A DNA stretch of 64,000 nt from contig CM048747.1 in the NCBI GenBank assembly GCA_026315105.1, positions 284,297,154 through 284,361,153 of the forward strand. The letters run 5' to 3'. This document shows positions 11,096-23,394 of the stretch, piece after piece. Below the pieces are notes generated by a model that did not search any database, had not been told where the DNA came from, and saw only the letters and a program-made list of their open reading frames with translations. The position numbers were made by a program, and so were the translations under genes. The first letter of the stretch is position 1. The number at the start of each line of letters is the position of its first letter. The stretch is from Locusta migratoria (lineage: Eukaryota; Arthropoda; Insecta; Orthoptera; Acrididae).

Positions 11096-11344
11096 TTTTA
11101 TTTATTTAATCGTGTCAGAAGCATCAAACTTTATATGTAAATGTAATAGACATCGGATATATAGATTTGTTATGCTCTTAATAGACATTTCATGAACATG
11201 TGTTTTGTAGGGCTAAGACTTTTTCGGCTAAAGCTGGCCATGTCCTGAGAGTAGTTAAATTTATAAGCTAAAAATTAGGATAAATGTCATGTACAATAGG
11301 TAATTGTAATGTTAGGAGATTTTTGACCAAAAACTAGCCACGTC

Positions 11345-12192
11345 CAGAGCATTGGGAGTAGCCTTCATGAGTTTCTCGACTGTGCAGGTGCTTGGGCATA
11401 ACTCGCACAGCATAAGATGAGAATAGTCTGCTTTTATCCACTATCGCACAACACCGATTCATCCGATATCCCCCATCTACGCATGTTGCTCTTTGTTCTT
11501 GCAACTTCGGAACGCAGTCTATTCAAATATCTCCAGACGTTCCTCTTCTCACCGTGTCCTGGGAAGTTCTTCCATTGGTACAAGCCAGTCATGGAGATGG
11601 ACATTTTGCCACATTTATGTTCTGGTGTCTTGTTGTGTGTCGGTGAAGCATTCTGCAGTACGGAGGAAACTCCTCCTCGAGAAAAGTCGACGACGGGCTG
11701 CTTCTTGTCCGAAAAGTGGGTGCGCCGCAGACGTGACTGATTTCAGTTCTCTTTGCTAAAATGTTCAAATGTTTGTATAGTCTATGGGACTTAACTACGG
11801 GGTCATCAGTCCCTAAACTTACAAACTGCTTATGAACTACTTACGAACTAGGACGGCACAAATATCCATGCCCGAGGGGGGATTCGAACCCCCGACCGTA
11901 GTGGCCGTGAAGACCGTGACTGGAGCGCCTTAGTCCCCTCGGCCACCGCGGCCGGCTTCTCTTTGCTGGCTCCACTTTGCGTCTAATACCATGGGGTGCA
12001 ATACCAGCTAGGCAGTGTAGTTTATCCGTCGGTGTTGGCTTTAAGAAACCTGTGATGATGCGACAGGATTCGTTAATCGGTACGTCCAATTGTTTAGCAT
12101 GGCTTGAGTTGTACCACACAGGACATGCATATTTCGCAGCTGAATAACACAAGGCTAGAGTTGAGGTTTTCCATGACTTTATTAAATTATCC
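11345..12192 (-). mobile_element. LINE 3' coding fragment, split by a SINE
   Basis: Minus strand, before the SINE: LALCYSAAKYACPVWYNSSH, then DVPINESCRIITGFLKPTP and KLHCLAGIAPHGIRRKVEP. After the SINE, in other frames, come YLNRLRSEVARTKSNMRRWG and SDESVLCDSG. These are the C-terminal blocks of a Jockey/CR1-type LINE ORF2, ending in a Cys/His-type tail. Frameshifts in the distal half show it is dead. The SINE-A at 11758-11956 interrupts it with a duplicated target. Confidence 0.75.
11758..11956 (-). repeat. SINE-A, full length, 11-bp TSD
   Basis: A complete SINE-A on the minus strand: tail at the left, B-box, and the head ending in ccgcggccggc. It is flanked by the perfect 11-bp repeat ttctctttgct (11748-11757 plus one base, and 11957-11967). 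The insertion is inside the LINE fragment and so is younger. Confidence 0.92.
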
Positions 12193-12318
12193 CAGGGCAA
12201 ATGCCTAAATGGTTCCTTTCAAAGGAATGGCCGATATGCCTTACTCAAAAATCCGAGCGTGAGCTCCGTCTATAATGACCATGCTGTAAACGGCACGTTA
12301 AACCCTAATCTTCCTTTC
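12193..12318 (+). repeat. SINE-B 3' half
   Basis: gggcaaatgcc, ggttcctttcaaagg, aatccgagcgtgagctccgt and cggcacgttaaaccctaa match the 3' half of the complete SINE-B copy. The head is missing, which fits 5' truncation or later deletion. Confidence 0.75.
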
Positions 12319-13282
12319 CTCCTCGCCAAAAACTGAAGTGCGTTAAGAACGATTGCGGCAAGAAAACGTACAACTACTACGGTAAAAGTGACTGCAAAAC
12401 TCGACACTAACTTGAGTAATACTGTTTCGATAAAAGTAGGTGGAATCGAGCTTAACATTCATGGAAGGGATGCAGTTGCTAAAACCCCCAGTAACGGAAC
12501 CCAACGCAAAGCTGTGAAGGTGTGTAGGAAGTGGTGCTACGATTACAAAAGCTGAACATTTGAAGACTGGAGACAATAGCGAATATAGCATATATTTGAG
12601 GCGGGGGGGAAGAGGGTTAAGATTAATGTAATGATAAGTAATTGTAAGTAGGTACCCCATGATATTTTATATGAGGTTGACTAGCCATATTCGGAGGATA
12701 ATTTGTGGTGAAACCCCGTTTACTTTACCGAGATCAAGCTTTTTTGTTTTGACATTAAATCGTAGATAATATAGGTTTTTCCCCCTTACATTCATTATTT
12801 GGGGCGGGACTCGGGACGAAGGGGCCTGCCCCCTGCCTTCCTCCCCCCCCCCCCCTCCCTCCCGAATGGAAGTATGTCTTATAGTCCGATGAATCATCGT
12901 TTACATTGCTTTCTACAGGTACTCGGATATATGTATCGAAAACCGAAACGAAGGTTACGATACTCTATCCTTCACTGAAACTTGGAAGATCCGTCATGAT
13001 TTGAACATATATTTCGCGGTATCCAAATGCTTCTATTTTCTCTCACTGACCGAATTACTGCGAATGAATACCTAACCATCCTTCTCGACAAACTAGTTGC
13101 TATAACTAATATATTGTTATATTCCAAAATAATAATGCGCCCAAACACATAACCAAAAAGGTTCATGCATGCTTTTTACGGAATGAGAAAATTATCAAAC
13201 ATTTCTCCCGGACAGTAAAATGGCCGTGGGGAGTTTTACAGCAGAAAGTGAGGGCCAGTGCTATTGCTCCAACATCGTTGAC
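12319..13282. other. Unassigned DNA with a C-run
   Basis: No gene is recognised. A C run lies at 12843-12855 in a GC-skewed patch (12790-12870), and the flanks are AT-rich. Confidence 0.35.
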
Positions 13283-13476
13283 GAAATGTTCAAGTGTTTG
13301 TAAAGTTATGGGACCTGACTACAGTGGTCATATGTCCCTAAACTTAAAAACTACAAGATAACATAGCCTAAGAACAACACAAGACCCATGCCCGAGAGAG
13401 GACTCGAACCTGCGACGATGAACGGCCGCGCGCACCGCAGCACGGCGCCTTAGTGCGCACGTCTATACGCCACGGC
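13283..13476 (-). repeat. SINE-A, third head subtype, 10-bp TSD
   Basis: Minus-strand SINE with the shared tail (gaaatgttcaagtgtttgta, gtccctaaac) but a head different from the common one: GC-rich, ending in cacgccacggc on the plus strand. It is flanked by a perfect 10-bp duplication, catcgttgac (13273-13282 and 13477-13486). Confidence 0.88.
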
Positions 13477-13486
13477 CATCGTTGAC

Positions 13487-13660
13487 ATAATTGGCAGACA
13501 TTTTTGTGCAAGAATGGATAACATTCTGCTGCAAACTATAAAGACACGTTACGAATGTGTTCCTCGAAGAGTTGCAGCTGTTCTCAGGGCCAATGGTGGG
13601 CCAACTCCTTAGTAATAAAGAAATATTGTGTCGATATTAGGTGTATTATTTTGATCACCC
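13487..13660 (+). mobile_element. DNA transposon tail, tentative
   Basis: A plus-strand frame reads RMDNILLQTIKTRYECVPRR, then VAAVLRANGGPTP and a stop at about 13610. This looks like the basic C-terminus of a Tc1/mariner-superfamily transposase, followed by a short AT-rich 3' region with gatcaccccctgtg. The SINE at 13283-13476 sits immediately upstream and may interrupt the same element. Confidence 0.4.
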
Positions 13661-14869
13661 CCTGTGTGTTCCTGTGTGTGCGTGGGTGTTCTGACTTTTT
13701 CTTCTGATTCAGAATTAGGCAAAGGCTTGGTCTGTTTTGCGCCGTACGTTATCCGTTGTGTTGGAACAACGCTTGTCGACCACAGCTCTTAGCGAGAGCG
13801 TCTCGGCCCCTCAGTCGCCGCCGCCTGCGTGTCTGTTTTAAATGCATTCTGAGCTTTGGCCGTCACACCCATCCTCATTTACATTTCTCATTGTGCCGCC
13901 CATTGTCCAAACGATACGCCGACGATCGATTATGAAGATCTCTGCAAACAAAGTTACAGCTTCACAAGTGAAGTTTAACATTAATGACGGATGTCTGTAG
14001 TTCAAAGATTTATTATACGACACAGCGAATACCGTAATAGGTTACGGATTAAATGTTTCTGCTGAGGGCAAATGAACTACGACATCTGCAAACAACGGAA
14101 TAAGCCAACTACGATGACTAATCGAAAAATAAGTTATACTTCCAAGTTATGACAATGTATTAAACCACGTACACATGGCCAACATGGCTATGACAACAAC
14201 GCAAGTTGACTTTCCCACGTAATCCCCAAGAGCCTGTAAACATTTCTTGATACTCACAACCAAGTTTTCGATCTCAGTTGCAAAGAAATCACCAACCGGT
14301 AACAGCTGATTGCCCTCTCCACCGCTTCAGAATCGTCGTCCACACATACCATTTCCAATCTGGCCGAAGTATATATACTTTTGAAGGAATTAATGGCATC
14401 TACAACTACGCAGTTCCGCAAGCCTGCATTTTCTAGTTTGTTTTTTTATAAATAAAAAATAAATATGGAAACAAAATATGCGTGATTAACGAGATATGCC
14501 TGAAATCTATAACTTTCACTCCATATATATGAGGACCCCAGAGGTCAAGGGGTCTGGAATGTGACGTGAAACTACCAATCTATTCGCTGATAAAGAGGTC
14601 CTAGTGAGTTTACTGACAGTATGTGCCATCTAGCACGATGCCCCTTGACTGCTTGGTAGTTTTTAGTTGCGCTTTGGCGCACAAAGGATCCAATATCGCT
14701 AGGAGCCCTTTACCACCAAACAGTGCGATAGATTTCGCGGGTGAAGGAGATATCAGTGCTATTGTAAAAGAGTGTGCAGTCAGCGGCTTCTGACGAAGAA
14801 GAAGGAGGATATCTTCAAAAGCTTGAAATTTTATCAAGAATTGACGCGACAAGAAGTCCGAGAAAGTTT
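13661..14869. other. Unassigned DNA
   Basis: No gene or repeat recognised in about 1.2 kb. Confidence 0.35.
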
Positions 14870-15890
14870 TATACGGAAGTGTCGCCGTGAAAGCCTTCGT
14901 ACCCTACATGAACATGTTAAATGACTATTGCAAAGATTTGGTTTAGTCATAAGTACCACTAGAATGCAAGTTCTTCATGAACCACTTAAAGGTACTGATC
15001 TAGATAACAAGCCTTTGGAAAGTGTGTCACATTCCAAACACCTAGATAGCCAACCGCCTGACTACAGAAATAGTAGCTGGTATACCCAATGCAGCCTTAA
15101 TCGTCGGCTAACTCCGTGACCGAGAATGAGAAACACATCACCTCCAAGTAAAAACTAAAATTACTGAATGAAACTTTCACTCTGCAGGGGAGTGTGCGCT
15201 AATATGAAACCCAGGTTCGAGTCCCGGTTCCGGCACACAATTTTATTCTGTCAGGAAGTTTCACTAAAATTGCTGTTTATAAAGCAATAGTATTATGCAA
15301 GTAACTCCACGCTTCGGAAGTCGGATGGTCTTACAATTAGGATGCTAGACAACTTTTATAGTCGATGTCTGAGATTAATTCTGCGCATATAATGGGAAGG
15401 CCATATCACAGACACGGAAATTTTGTCGCGTGAAACTGCCTGGTATTGAAGCTGCCATAGCGAAACACCAATTGAAGATTGAGTGGCCATTCCTACGCAT
15501 GGATGACAGATTACCTAAAGCGGTGTTCTACTCGGAGCTCTAGTGTGGGAAGGAGCAGCTTGGTCGGGCAACACTTGCGACATAAAGACACCATCAAACG
15601 CCACCTCACAGCCAGAGGCATTCCGAGTAGCGGATGGGAGGACTTGCATAACGCCGATCGGAGTGTCAGAACAATTCGAACAAATGCGACTAATGATCCT
15701 GAACACTAAACGAGAGCTCCACACATCTCAACCCAAGCCTGTCTACATCTATTTCTATAATTATGCTAGGAAATTCTACTACGCTTCATGCGACCGGGTC
15801 TGCAAAGCGAAGTTCAGCTTTGCGAGTCACAGCAGAACCTACCACAATACGGGCAGAGCGATTGACTGTCTGGATAGAAACATGTAGTCT
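14870..15890 (+). mobile_element. LINE 3' coding fragment (ORF2 tail)
   Basis: Plus-strand pieces in order: LQRFGLVISTTRMQVLHEPL and DLDNKPLESVSHSKHLDSQ (the RT segment after the catalytic box). Beyond a 100-bp insertion come GKAISQTRKFCRVKLPGIEA, FLRMDDRLPKAVFYSEL and RHKDTIKRHLTARGIPSSGW. This is the C-terminal tail of an RTE/L2-like LINE ORF2, spread over several frames, so it is a relic. Its 5' side is missing, as in most LINE copies. Confidence 0.65.
15163..15262. mobile_element. 100-bp insertion with 9-bp TSD
   Basis: Bounded by a perfect duplication, actaaaatt (15154-15162 and 15263-15271). Its ends are loosely inverted (tgaaactttcactctgc against ctgtcaggaagtttc), and a tRNA-B-box-like gttcgagtcccgg lies in the middle. 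It interrupts the LINE tail. It could be a deleted member of a palindromic SINE/MITE family. Confidence 0.65.
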
Positions 15891-16059
15891 GCTTCAAACT
15901 GCCACGGTGGCTAAAACACGTGAAGGCTGGCACTGACACAAATGAAGACGGAGACATTACTTAAAATAAACTGGCAACTCTTGTTCGTCTTGCCGTAGCA
16001 GTTGCAACACGATAAAACAACATTGCATAGACGGAGCACTTCGCAACACAGACGACGCA
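15891..16059. other. Short unassigned spacer
   Basis: Nothing recognised. Confidence 0.3.
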
Positions 16060-18091
16060 CTGTTAAAATCTCAGCAGTGAGAGGACAAGGAGAGTAGGGC
16101 AGGCGCGGAAGGAGAGGGACAGACAGAGCATGGACGGGCGCGGGAGTGCAAGGATTACAGTATGAGGGGCGGAGAGGAAGCCGAGCACGGTGAAGGGAAA
16201 ATGAGTGGAGGCACTACATTTACGGGGAAAAGAGGGGAACGGATTACAGCTGCTAGGAGGAATACATGTCAGGGAGGGTATCATCCAGGAGGGAAAGGAG
16301 GCGGAATTTACCCTGGGAAAGGTTGTGGAGAGTGTGGGGGTGAAGAAAAGGAGGGTTGCAATGGTGCAGTCGTGGCAGAGGCCCCGGGTCAGTGAGGATG
16401 GGAGAAACCAGAGCGTTGCAGGAGACTGTTTTACGACTGACGAAGAGGACGAGGTTTTGCTCCAGGAATTTCAGTATGTGAGGGAAGGGGATAAGATCGT
16501 ATAGCATTTACATGGGGGAGGGGAGGTGAATACGTTAAGCGAGACAGAGGACATGACACTCGAGCATCTGAAGGGATTTGCAGTAGGTGGGGGAGGCGGA
16601 GGCCCAGGGTTGGGGTGGAAGCTAGAAAGGACGAAATACATAATGGAGTGATAGGTATATAGGGTAGTGGAAAGTTGGAGGCCCCTGGTCTGGCCATAGA
16701 GAAGCTTTAGGAGGTTTAGGTGGCTGAGGGCTTTCTGGCAGAATGTTTGGAGGTGAGGGTTACAGGATAGAGAGCGGACAAGCGTAAAGCCAAAGTACTT
16801 GACAGGGGGGGGGGGGCTGTAAGACGGATAGGACGGTCATGGAAAGAGGGTTAGAAGTCGTGGAGGAGGAAGGAGCAGATGGTACAACGAATGATGATTG
16901 CCTAATACTTGTAACAATTGACAGAGAGGAGCCACTGGTTGCACCAGGTGGAGAACTGAAACCGGTAGAATTGGAGGAGGTGCTATGATTGGACCAAGGA
17001 GGGTGCAAGGGCTAGGAAGGTGATGTTATAAGGAGGTGGATGGGAGGCTGAAGCTGGAGCAATCTGCAAAATAAAGGAGGGGTGAGAGGACAGAGCCCTG
17101 GGGCACCCCAAAGGAGGGGTAAAACAAACAGGAGTTGTAATTGTGGAGAGGTACGTAGGATGGGTAGTGCGCATAAACGAAAGCAGTGAAGCGGACATAG
17201 TTGATAGGAAGGGCATAGGTCTGGAGCTAGAAAAGGAGACTGGGATGCCAAGTATGGTTGCAGACTTTTTTATGTCACGGAAGATGAATATGGTAGAGCA
17301 ATGGGTGTTGTTGGATGGAGAACAGCTGGCTGAGGCAAAGTGTGTGTCTCTGGCAGACGGGGAAGTTCAGAAGCTACATTGGGAGAGGCGAAGGAGCTAG
17401 TGTTGACAGAGATTTTGATGAATGCAGTGGGACAGAATGATTTTCATGACCTTACAGAACACTGAGGTAGGACAGTGGGACAAAGTAGCGGATGGGGACT
17501 TCTTGGGTTTGGGGAACATAAGGATGTCGAAGGTTTTTCACAGGTCAGGGAAGAAAGTGGTGTAAAGTTGTAGGGGGAGGCGAAGGTAGTATGGAAAGAG
17601 AGGTGGCAGGTGCGGAGGTGGCAGTAGATGGTTGTGGCTGGTGATGTGTTCAGTGCATAGTGACACTTGAATGTCAAGGGAAGTTGTGGATGTGTTTAAT
17701 TCTGAGGGGGGGGGCGATGTGGTCCAAGTACTGGAAGCCAGGGGCGAGTGGGAGAGCAGAGGTGCCAGTACACTCATGGAAAGAGGAGTAATCAAACTGG
17801 GTGGGGGTGATTTGGGAAGTAGAAGATGTCAGCGAGGTAGGAGGCGAAGTGTTCTGCATTGCTGGCCTTTTTCAGGTAAAGAGTGGTCATTGTGAAGGAG
17901 AGGGTAGTTGGGAGCAGGGTGACTACCAGTAAGGCGGTGGGAGGCCTGCAAGTATTTGTAGGAATTGGTGGGGAGCTTAGCATTGAGATGGGTGCATGTC
18001 TGCCACCAAACCCAGTCTCTTTTCGCAGTCAAGATATTTCTGATGTGTCGTTGAAGTTGCTGGTGGCGTTGAAGTGTGTTCCAATCATATG
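16060..18091 (-). mobile_element. CT-rich LINE copy 1, downstream part
   Basis: On the minus strand this is a LINE with strongly CT-rich coding sequence. NTLQRHQQLQRHIRNILTAK and RDWVWWQTCTHLNAKL lie just before the RT. Around 17080-17130 the minus strand reads VPQGSVLSPLLY, the RT palm, and a deletion follows where the catalytic box should be. The left part is 3' coding and untranslated sequence. Many frame changes occur. The upstream part of the same copy lies at 24205-24545, beyond the SINE-B/Gypsy insertion, and the protein reads straight across the junction (HIRNW, then NTLQRH). Confidence 0.75.
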
Positions 18092-18229
18092 AACTGAGCG
18101 AGGTGGCGCAGTGGTAAGACCCTGGACTCGCATTCGGGAGGATGGTGGTTCAAATCCACCTCCGGCCATCCAGATTTATGTTTTCCGTCATTTTCCTAAA
18201 TCACTCCAGGCAAATGCCGGGATGGTTCC
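18092..18229 (+). repeat. SINE-B, 5' half, split by Gypsy element
   Basis: ctgagcgaggtggcgcagtg (A-box region), ggttcaaatcc (B-box) and tcactccaggcaaatgccgg match the complete SINE-B at 42981-43236. The copy stops at ggttcc where the Gypsy element enters and resumes after it. Its own target duplication is ttccaatcatatg (18079-18091) against ttccaattacgtatg (24205-24219), diverged by small changes. Confidence 0.9.
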
Positions 18230-19054
18230 TGTCATACCATTAGGCAGAGCTCCTAACCAGTTGGACGTCCGTGCAGAACAGGCAGCAGCAGACCAGGCGT
18301 TTATCAGAAACGCCGGCTTTGACTTGTAAACATCGACCAGACAGGAAAAGTCGACCTTAATGTCAAGAAGATAAACAGGGAACTATATTTTGCAGGGGTT
18401 GATGTCTGGACTCGTACAATCGAGAACCCTCCGCCGACTGCTGATTGGCAGCAATCCGCTATATCTAGATGAGACACCGACGTTAACACCAGTTAGCCGT
18501 GAGTTAGGCTGACAGCTATGACTACCTCGAGGACTGTCTACTGTCGATCTACGCCTGCCCACTGGTCTTCTACTCGTGTGTTCGCCGGGATTGGGTTGGT
18601 ACTGTTCCGTCTACGAACTTCTACTTGCCAACAGACTGGTATACCTTATAACGACTTGGACTATGTGTTTCTGGGCTGCGGCCTGAGTTCTCTGAGCTGA
18701 GTGAAGTAGTGTTTCTTTTGTGCCTTTCAAGAAATGTAGCTTAACGTTATCCGTTAATAGTCAACATGCATGAATGTTCATCTAGATGTTTATGTTGTGA
18801 ATAAACTATGCCGGCCGCGGTGGCCGAGGGGACTGAGGCGCTCCAGTCACGGTCTGCACGGCCACTACGGTCGGGGGTTCGAATCCCCCCTCGGGCATGG
18901 ATATATGTGCCGTCCTTAGTATAAGGTAGTTGATAAGTAGTTTGTAAGTTTAGGGACTGATGACCCCCTAGTTAAGTCCCATAAGCTTAACAAACATTTG
19001 AACATTTTGAATAAACTATGTTAGCGGAAGTTTTGTGTTGTATTAGTCACAACA
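18230..19054 (+). repeat. 5' LTR (contains a SINE)
   Basis: It starts tgtcataccattaggcagag and ends gtattagtcacaaca. It holds a SINE-A at 18811-19008 with its own 12-bp duplication. The next bases (tggtgtagccgggtgg, from about 19059) are where a tRNA primer-binding site should be, but I cannot match them to a tRNA. Confidence 0.92.
18811..19008 (+). repeat. SINE-A, full length, in 5' LTR
   Basis: The commonest SINE-A type in the window: head ccggccgcggtggccgagg, B-box gggttcgaatccccc, tail tttagggactgatgacc, ending aacatttt. The 12-bp duplication gaataaactatg flanks it exactly (18799-18810 and 19009-19020). It inserted after the Gypsy element. Confidence 0.95.
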
Positions 19055-19208
19055 CAAGTGGTGTAGCCGGGTGGTGAAACGAGTGTTACAGTACCAAATC
19101 AACATTGCAACCGTAAAAGCCGTACGCGTGCTGCTGTAAGGGATATGCCCCCAGTTTGCGGAACAACGGAAGGAATTATGCCTCCAATTCCAGGTCACTC
19201 AACAGCAG

Positions 19209-19913
19209 ATGTTGGAAAAATTACTCGGGCGTGGTTACTCTGCTTCACTCCCATCGTTCCCTGCGTTCGACGAAGAATCCGAAGACTGGCAAACATATGA
19301 AAGACGCCTACGTCAACACTTCGCCATTCACAAGGTGAACGAAGAAGTGGAACAGCGTTCTTGTTTTTGGTCGTGGAATCGCTCCAATGTGTATGAGCTG
19401 TTGGCTAAATTGCATTCAGACGATCCTGATACCTTGACATTTACTCAGATAAGTAGCATTTTGTCAACTTATTATACTCGCCGTTACCATGTACTAGCAG
19501 CAAGGGTCGACTTTTACCAGAGTCGTAAAAAAACCAGGACAAACGTATGGACAGTGGGCAGCCGAACTCAAAGGTCTCAGCCGCAAGTGTAAGTTTGTAA
19601 CGCAACTTTCCAAGGAATCGTATGCTGATGAAATGATCAGGGACCATATAATACAAACAGCGCCGGACGTCGCCTTTAGGCACGACGCGTTACGGATGCA
19701 CAACCCATCATTAGAACAAGTGCTAGAGAGAGCTTACGATTTTGAAATTTCTTCAGCTGCTAATCGCCGCCTCGAGTCCTGGGCTGACGTCGCAATGATT
19801 AGAAGCGTCGTACCAGCGTCGTACGAAGTGGAAGAGGACGTAGCGGTCGTCCGCGGCGATTTGCGCCGCAAGCAACGACAACAACGACGCTGCGCGGCTC
19901 GGCCGGTGCCCTA
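19209..19913 (+). pseudogene. Gypsy gag, frameshifted
   Basis: The first frame, from about 19209, includes LPSFPAFDEESEDWQTYERR and LRQHFAIHKV, the start of a Gypsy-type capsid domain. It continues through LAKLHSDDPDTLTFTQISSI and then shifts near 19540. The second frame has KESYADEMIRDHIIQ, LRMHNPSLEQVLERAYDFE and a basic C-terminus (RRKQRQQRR). No CCHC zinc knuckle is clear in the surviving frames. It would form the particle core in an intact element; here it is non-functional. Confidence 0.75.
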
Positions 19914-20159
19914 GAATGGACGCGCCGACCACGACGCCCACCGCTTCGTCTCCCATCATGCCCGAAATGCTACAAGGAGAACGACAGGGAGGACAGTCCT
20001 GACAGGTGGGCCTCATTTTTTCACTGTTTAAGGAACGACATTTAAGCTCTGTCTACAGAAAAAAAGACACCCCACTCGTCACCATCGGATCCTCGCACAA
20101 AGTCTCATAAATCCCCGATGGACATAAACCAGTTGCAACCTATTTCGACACATTCTTTT

Positions 20160-23100
20160 GAAATACTGATTACTGTCTAAATTAATGGCCAACCACTAGA
20201 GATGCAAGTGGACACGGGCGCAGCAGCTTCTTTACTCGAAAATCATATGCAAAAATAGGCTCACCAACGCTGTCGCCGACACCAAAGAGGTTGGTAACTT
20301 ACAAGAAGCAATCTATTGCTTTATTGGGTGAGTTCACGGCAAATGTTACTTACAAGCCGGTTACAAGAAATGTAACTTTCTTAACTGTCAATGGTCCACA
20401 TACGGCGGATCTGTTTGGCCTCGACACCTTTCGTGCATTTGGATTCGTGATTGTTGACAAGATAAACCTGTTATCTTCTCAGGTTCCCTTCCCAGAGGTA
20501 GACGACTTGTGTAACGAGTTCAACGACCTCTTCACGCTGGGCATCGGCTGCACCACGGACGTCCAGGCGACACTCTTGCTCAGCCTATAAGCCTGGCTGA
20601 AGTTCTTCAGAGCCCGGACAGTCCCACACGCCTTGCAACAACCACTTCCAGAAGAGCTGGACCGACTCACCAATGGCACCTATCCGATACAGCCAGTGGA
20701 CGACTCCCTTGGTAATTGTGAAAAAGCCGGATGGGAAACTTAGGTTGTGCGGGTATTTCTCGTCCACGTTAAACCCACAGTTACTAGTTAAAGACTATCC
20801 CATACCTCGAGCGGACGAGTTATTTTCCAAACTGTGTGGAGGGACATATTTTCCAAAGATAGACTTGGTGGAAGCATATTTACAAATTCCCTTTTCAGAA
20901 GAGGCAAAAACCCTTACTGTCATTAATACACCTTTCGGTCTCTACCGCCTGAACAGATTGATGTTTGATATCGCAAGTGCTCCTGCAAGTGTTTCAAAGG
21001 TTCCTTGAACAACTAATTACCAGAATACCTGGGTGTATTAACTATCTTGATGACATAGTTGTGACTGGTCTATCTCCAGCTGACCATGTCAGCAACCTTC
21101 GACATTTATTCTAAACCCTCAGATCAGCAGGGCTAAAATTTAACTTGCATAAGTGCGAATTTTTCCAGCCCTCCATTACTTACCTATACAATGTAATTTC
21201 TACTGCCGGGATATCCTCAGCATCCTCACATGTCGATGCCATATCGCGCCTTCCCAGGCCAACGACCATACACCAATTAAAATCTTTCCTTGGGAAAATA
21301 TCCTACTATGGTAAATTCATTCCAGAAACTGCCCAGATTGCGAGTCCCTTACATCACCTGTGTAAAAAGAACGTACCCTTCACATGGTCTCCAAAGTGAG
21401 ACAGAGCATTTCAAATATTTAAGTCCCGCCTACAAACTTCTCCATATCTTATTCCATATACACCATCATTGCCACTGATTGTGGCCACTGGCGCCTCTGA
21501 ATATGGTATTGGCGCGGTTTTGTCGCATCAGCTGCCGGATGGTTCCGAAAAGCCGATTGCCTATGCATCGAAAACCCTGACCAACGCTCAAACGAGATAT
21601 TCTCAGATTGAGAAAGAGGCATTGGCTATTGTGTTTGATTGTACCAAATTTTTTACGTACCTTTATGGCACTACATTTTGTTTGATGACGGACCACAGAC
21701 TCCTACAGGCCCTTTTCTCTCCAACATCGCCAATTCCGACAAAAACGTCACACCGCTTACAACTTTGGGCCCTTTTTCTTCCCAGATTCTCTTACAAGAG
21801 TGAGTCTTCCTGCAGACTGGACGCCATGTTTGATTCTTCAGAACTTTTAAACTTTCAACTGTATGAGGAAGTCGAAGAAATATTGAAAGCGAATGATAAA
21901 CTCGCCACGAGGATCTCCCAGGATCCCCTTCTCAGCATGGTCCGCAAGTACACAATGACAGGATGGCCCTCCGCACCACCTCCAAGGAACCACACGGAGC
22001 TGAAGTTGTACTATTCCAAAGAGACCAGCTGATGATAGTTATCCTCCAGGCAGAACCATCGGGACACCCACAGGTCATAGGCCCGAAGTCACTCTGCCAG
22101 CAGATTCTGCAAATCAACCACAGAGGTCACTGGGGAGTGACACGGACTAAGGTACTGGCCAGGTATTACGTATTTTGGAAAGGCATGTCTTCGGAAATAG
22201 AGACTCTGGTCAACTCGTCCTCAATGCACTCGTCCTCCTAGACAGACTTTTCAGATGTCGTCTGCGGCCACACTACTGTGGGAAAGAATTCATGTAGATT
22301 ATGCCGGACCTTTCTTGCACCAACTGGCTTGTTGTCACCGTTGCATACTCCCACTACCCATTCATAATACGCTGTGCGTCCATCACTACAGAAAGCACAG
22401 TAGCGGTACTGGCAAAGATATTTTCCATCGCTGGGCTACCTGTAACGAAGGTCACAGACAGTGGACCACAATTCCGCAGCACAAACTTTGAAGCCTTTTG
22501 CTCATGGAATGGTATTCACCACATCTTGACACCACCCTTCAATCCTCAAGCTAACGGGAAGCGGAGCGACTGGTTTGCACATTTAAAACGCAAATGCTCA
22601 AATATACCGATCATTATTCAGCTTACGAAGCTCTCACGTCTTTCTGAGCACATATAGGATGACACCTATCAAGAATAAAAGTCCGGCGGAATTGCTACAC
22701 AGGAGACAGCCTCCCACGCTCCTACACCACCTCCTGCTGACGCCAAGACGTACAGTGCAAATACCACGGCCAAGTTTCTTACCAGGCGCCGATGTTGGGC
22801 ACACAGCTTTTGAACCAGACCTGGTTGGTTCCCAGGTACATTCATTAGGCAGAAAGGCAGACAGATGTTTGAGATTCAACTATCGGGCAAAATGGTAGCC
22901 AGACACTCCAACCAACTGCAACCGCAAATAACTGATGACAGTTCCACCAGCCAGACAGAAACGCCTCCGCCGCCTCCGGCATGGCACTAGATGGTATCAC
23001 CGGATCCTGCTGTTACAGGTCCCGCTCCAAGAGCGAGCTCAAACCACCACGGCTGTGGCCCCACAGCACCAGTACTGGCACCGAGGCCAGAGCCAGATGC

Positions 23101-23324
23101 CCGCCGAGAGGCCATTCATGGCAGCCTCCGGTTACAACCCCGATGATGCTCCGATGCCCCTGGAGCCTCGTAACCGCCGCTGTGCTCCAATGCCCCTGAA
23201 GTCACAACAAGTGGCCCCGGCCACGCCATCATCACAGATCAGGCGGTCTCGACGCCTCCGAGGATTGCAACCATATTACGTCGCTGCAGGGTTCCCCAGA
23301 AGTCCCAGAGGACCAGAAGTCTGA
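20160..23324 (+). pseudogene. Gypsy pol (PR, RT, RNase H, IN), broken
   Basis: The protease shows MQVDTGAAASLL (catalytic DTG) near 20206. RT covers about 20673-21400: PIRYSQWTTPLVIVKKPDGK, then YFPKIDLVEAYLQIP, and the catalytic YLDD at 21043-21054 after a frame change. RNase H (about 21480-21830) reads VATGASEYGIGAVLSH, where the usual first Asp has become Gly. Integrase retains HVDYAGPF and VTDSGPQF. The third catalytic residue, a Glu codon at 22564-22566, lies one frame away because of a nearby frameshift. The C-terminal tail runs to about 23324. At least five breaks are visible, so it is inactive. Confidence 0.85.
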
Positions 23325-23381
23325 CAACGCCCACATGGCGGAACATGACATTTACTCCCTCGCATAAGGCTGAGCTTTCTC

Positions 23382-23394
23382 AAGGGGGGAAGAG
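23382..23394 (+). promoter_or_regulatory. Polypurine tract of the Gypsy element
   Basis: aaggggggaagag directly precedes the 3' LTR start. A purine run in this position primes plus-strand DNA synthesis in LTR elements. Confidence 0.8.

Noticed and set aside
16063..18060. Many Pro/Ser/Thr-rich minus-strand frames as separate genes
   Set aside because: Pieces of one CT-rich LINE in three frames; the RT motif PQGSVLSPLLY and continuity with 24205-24545 explain them.
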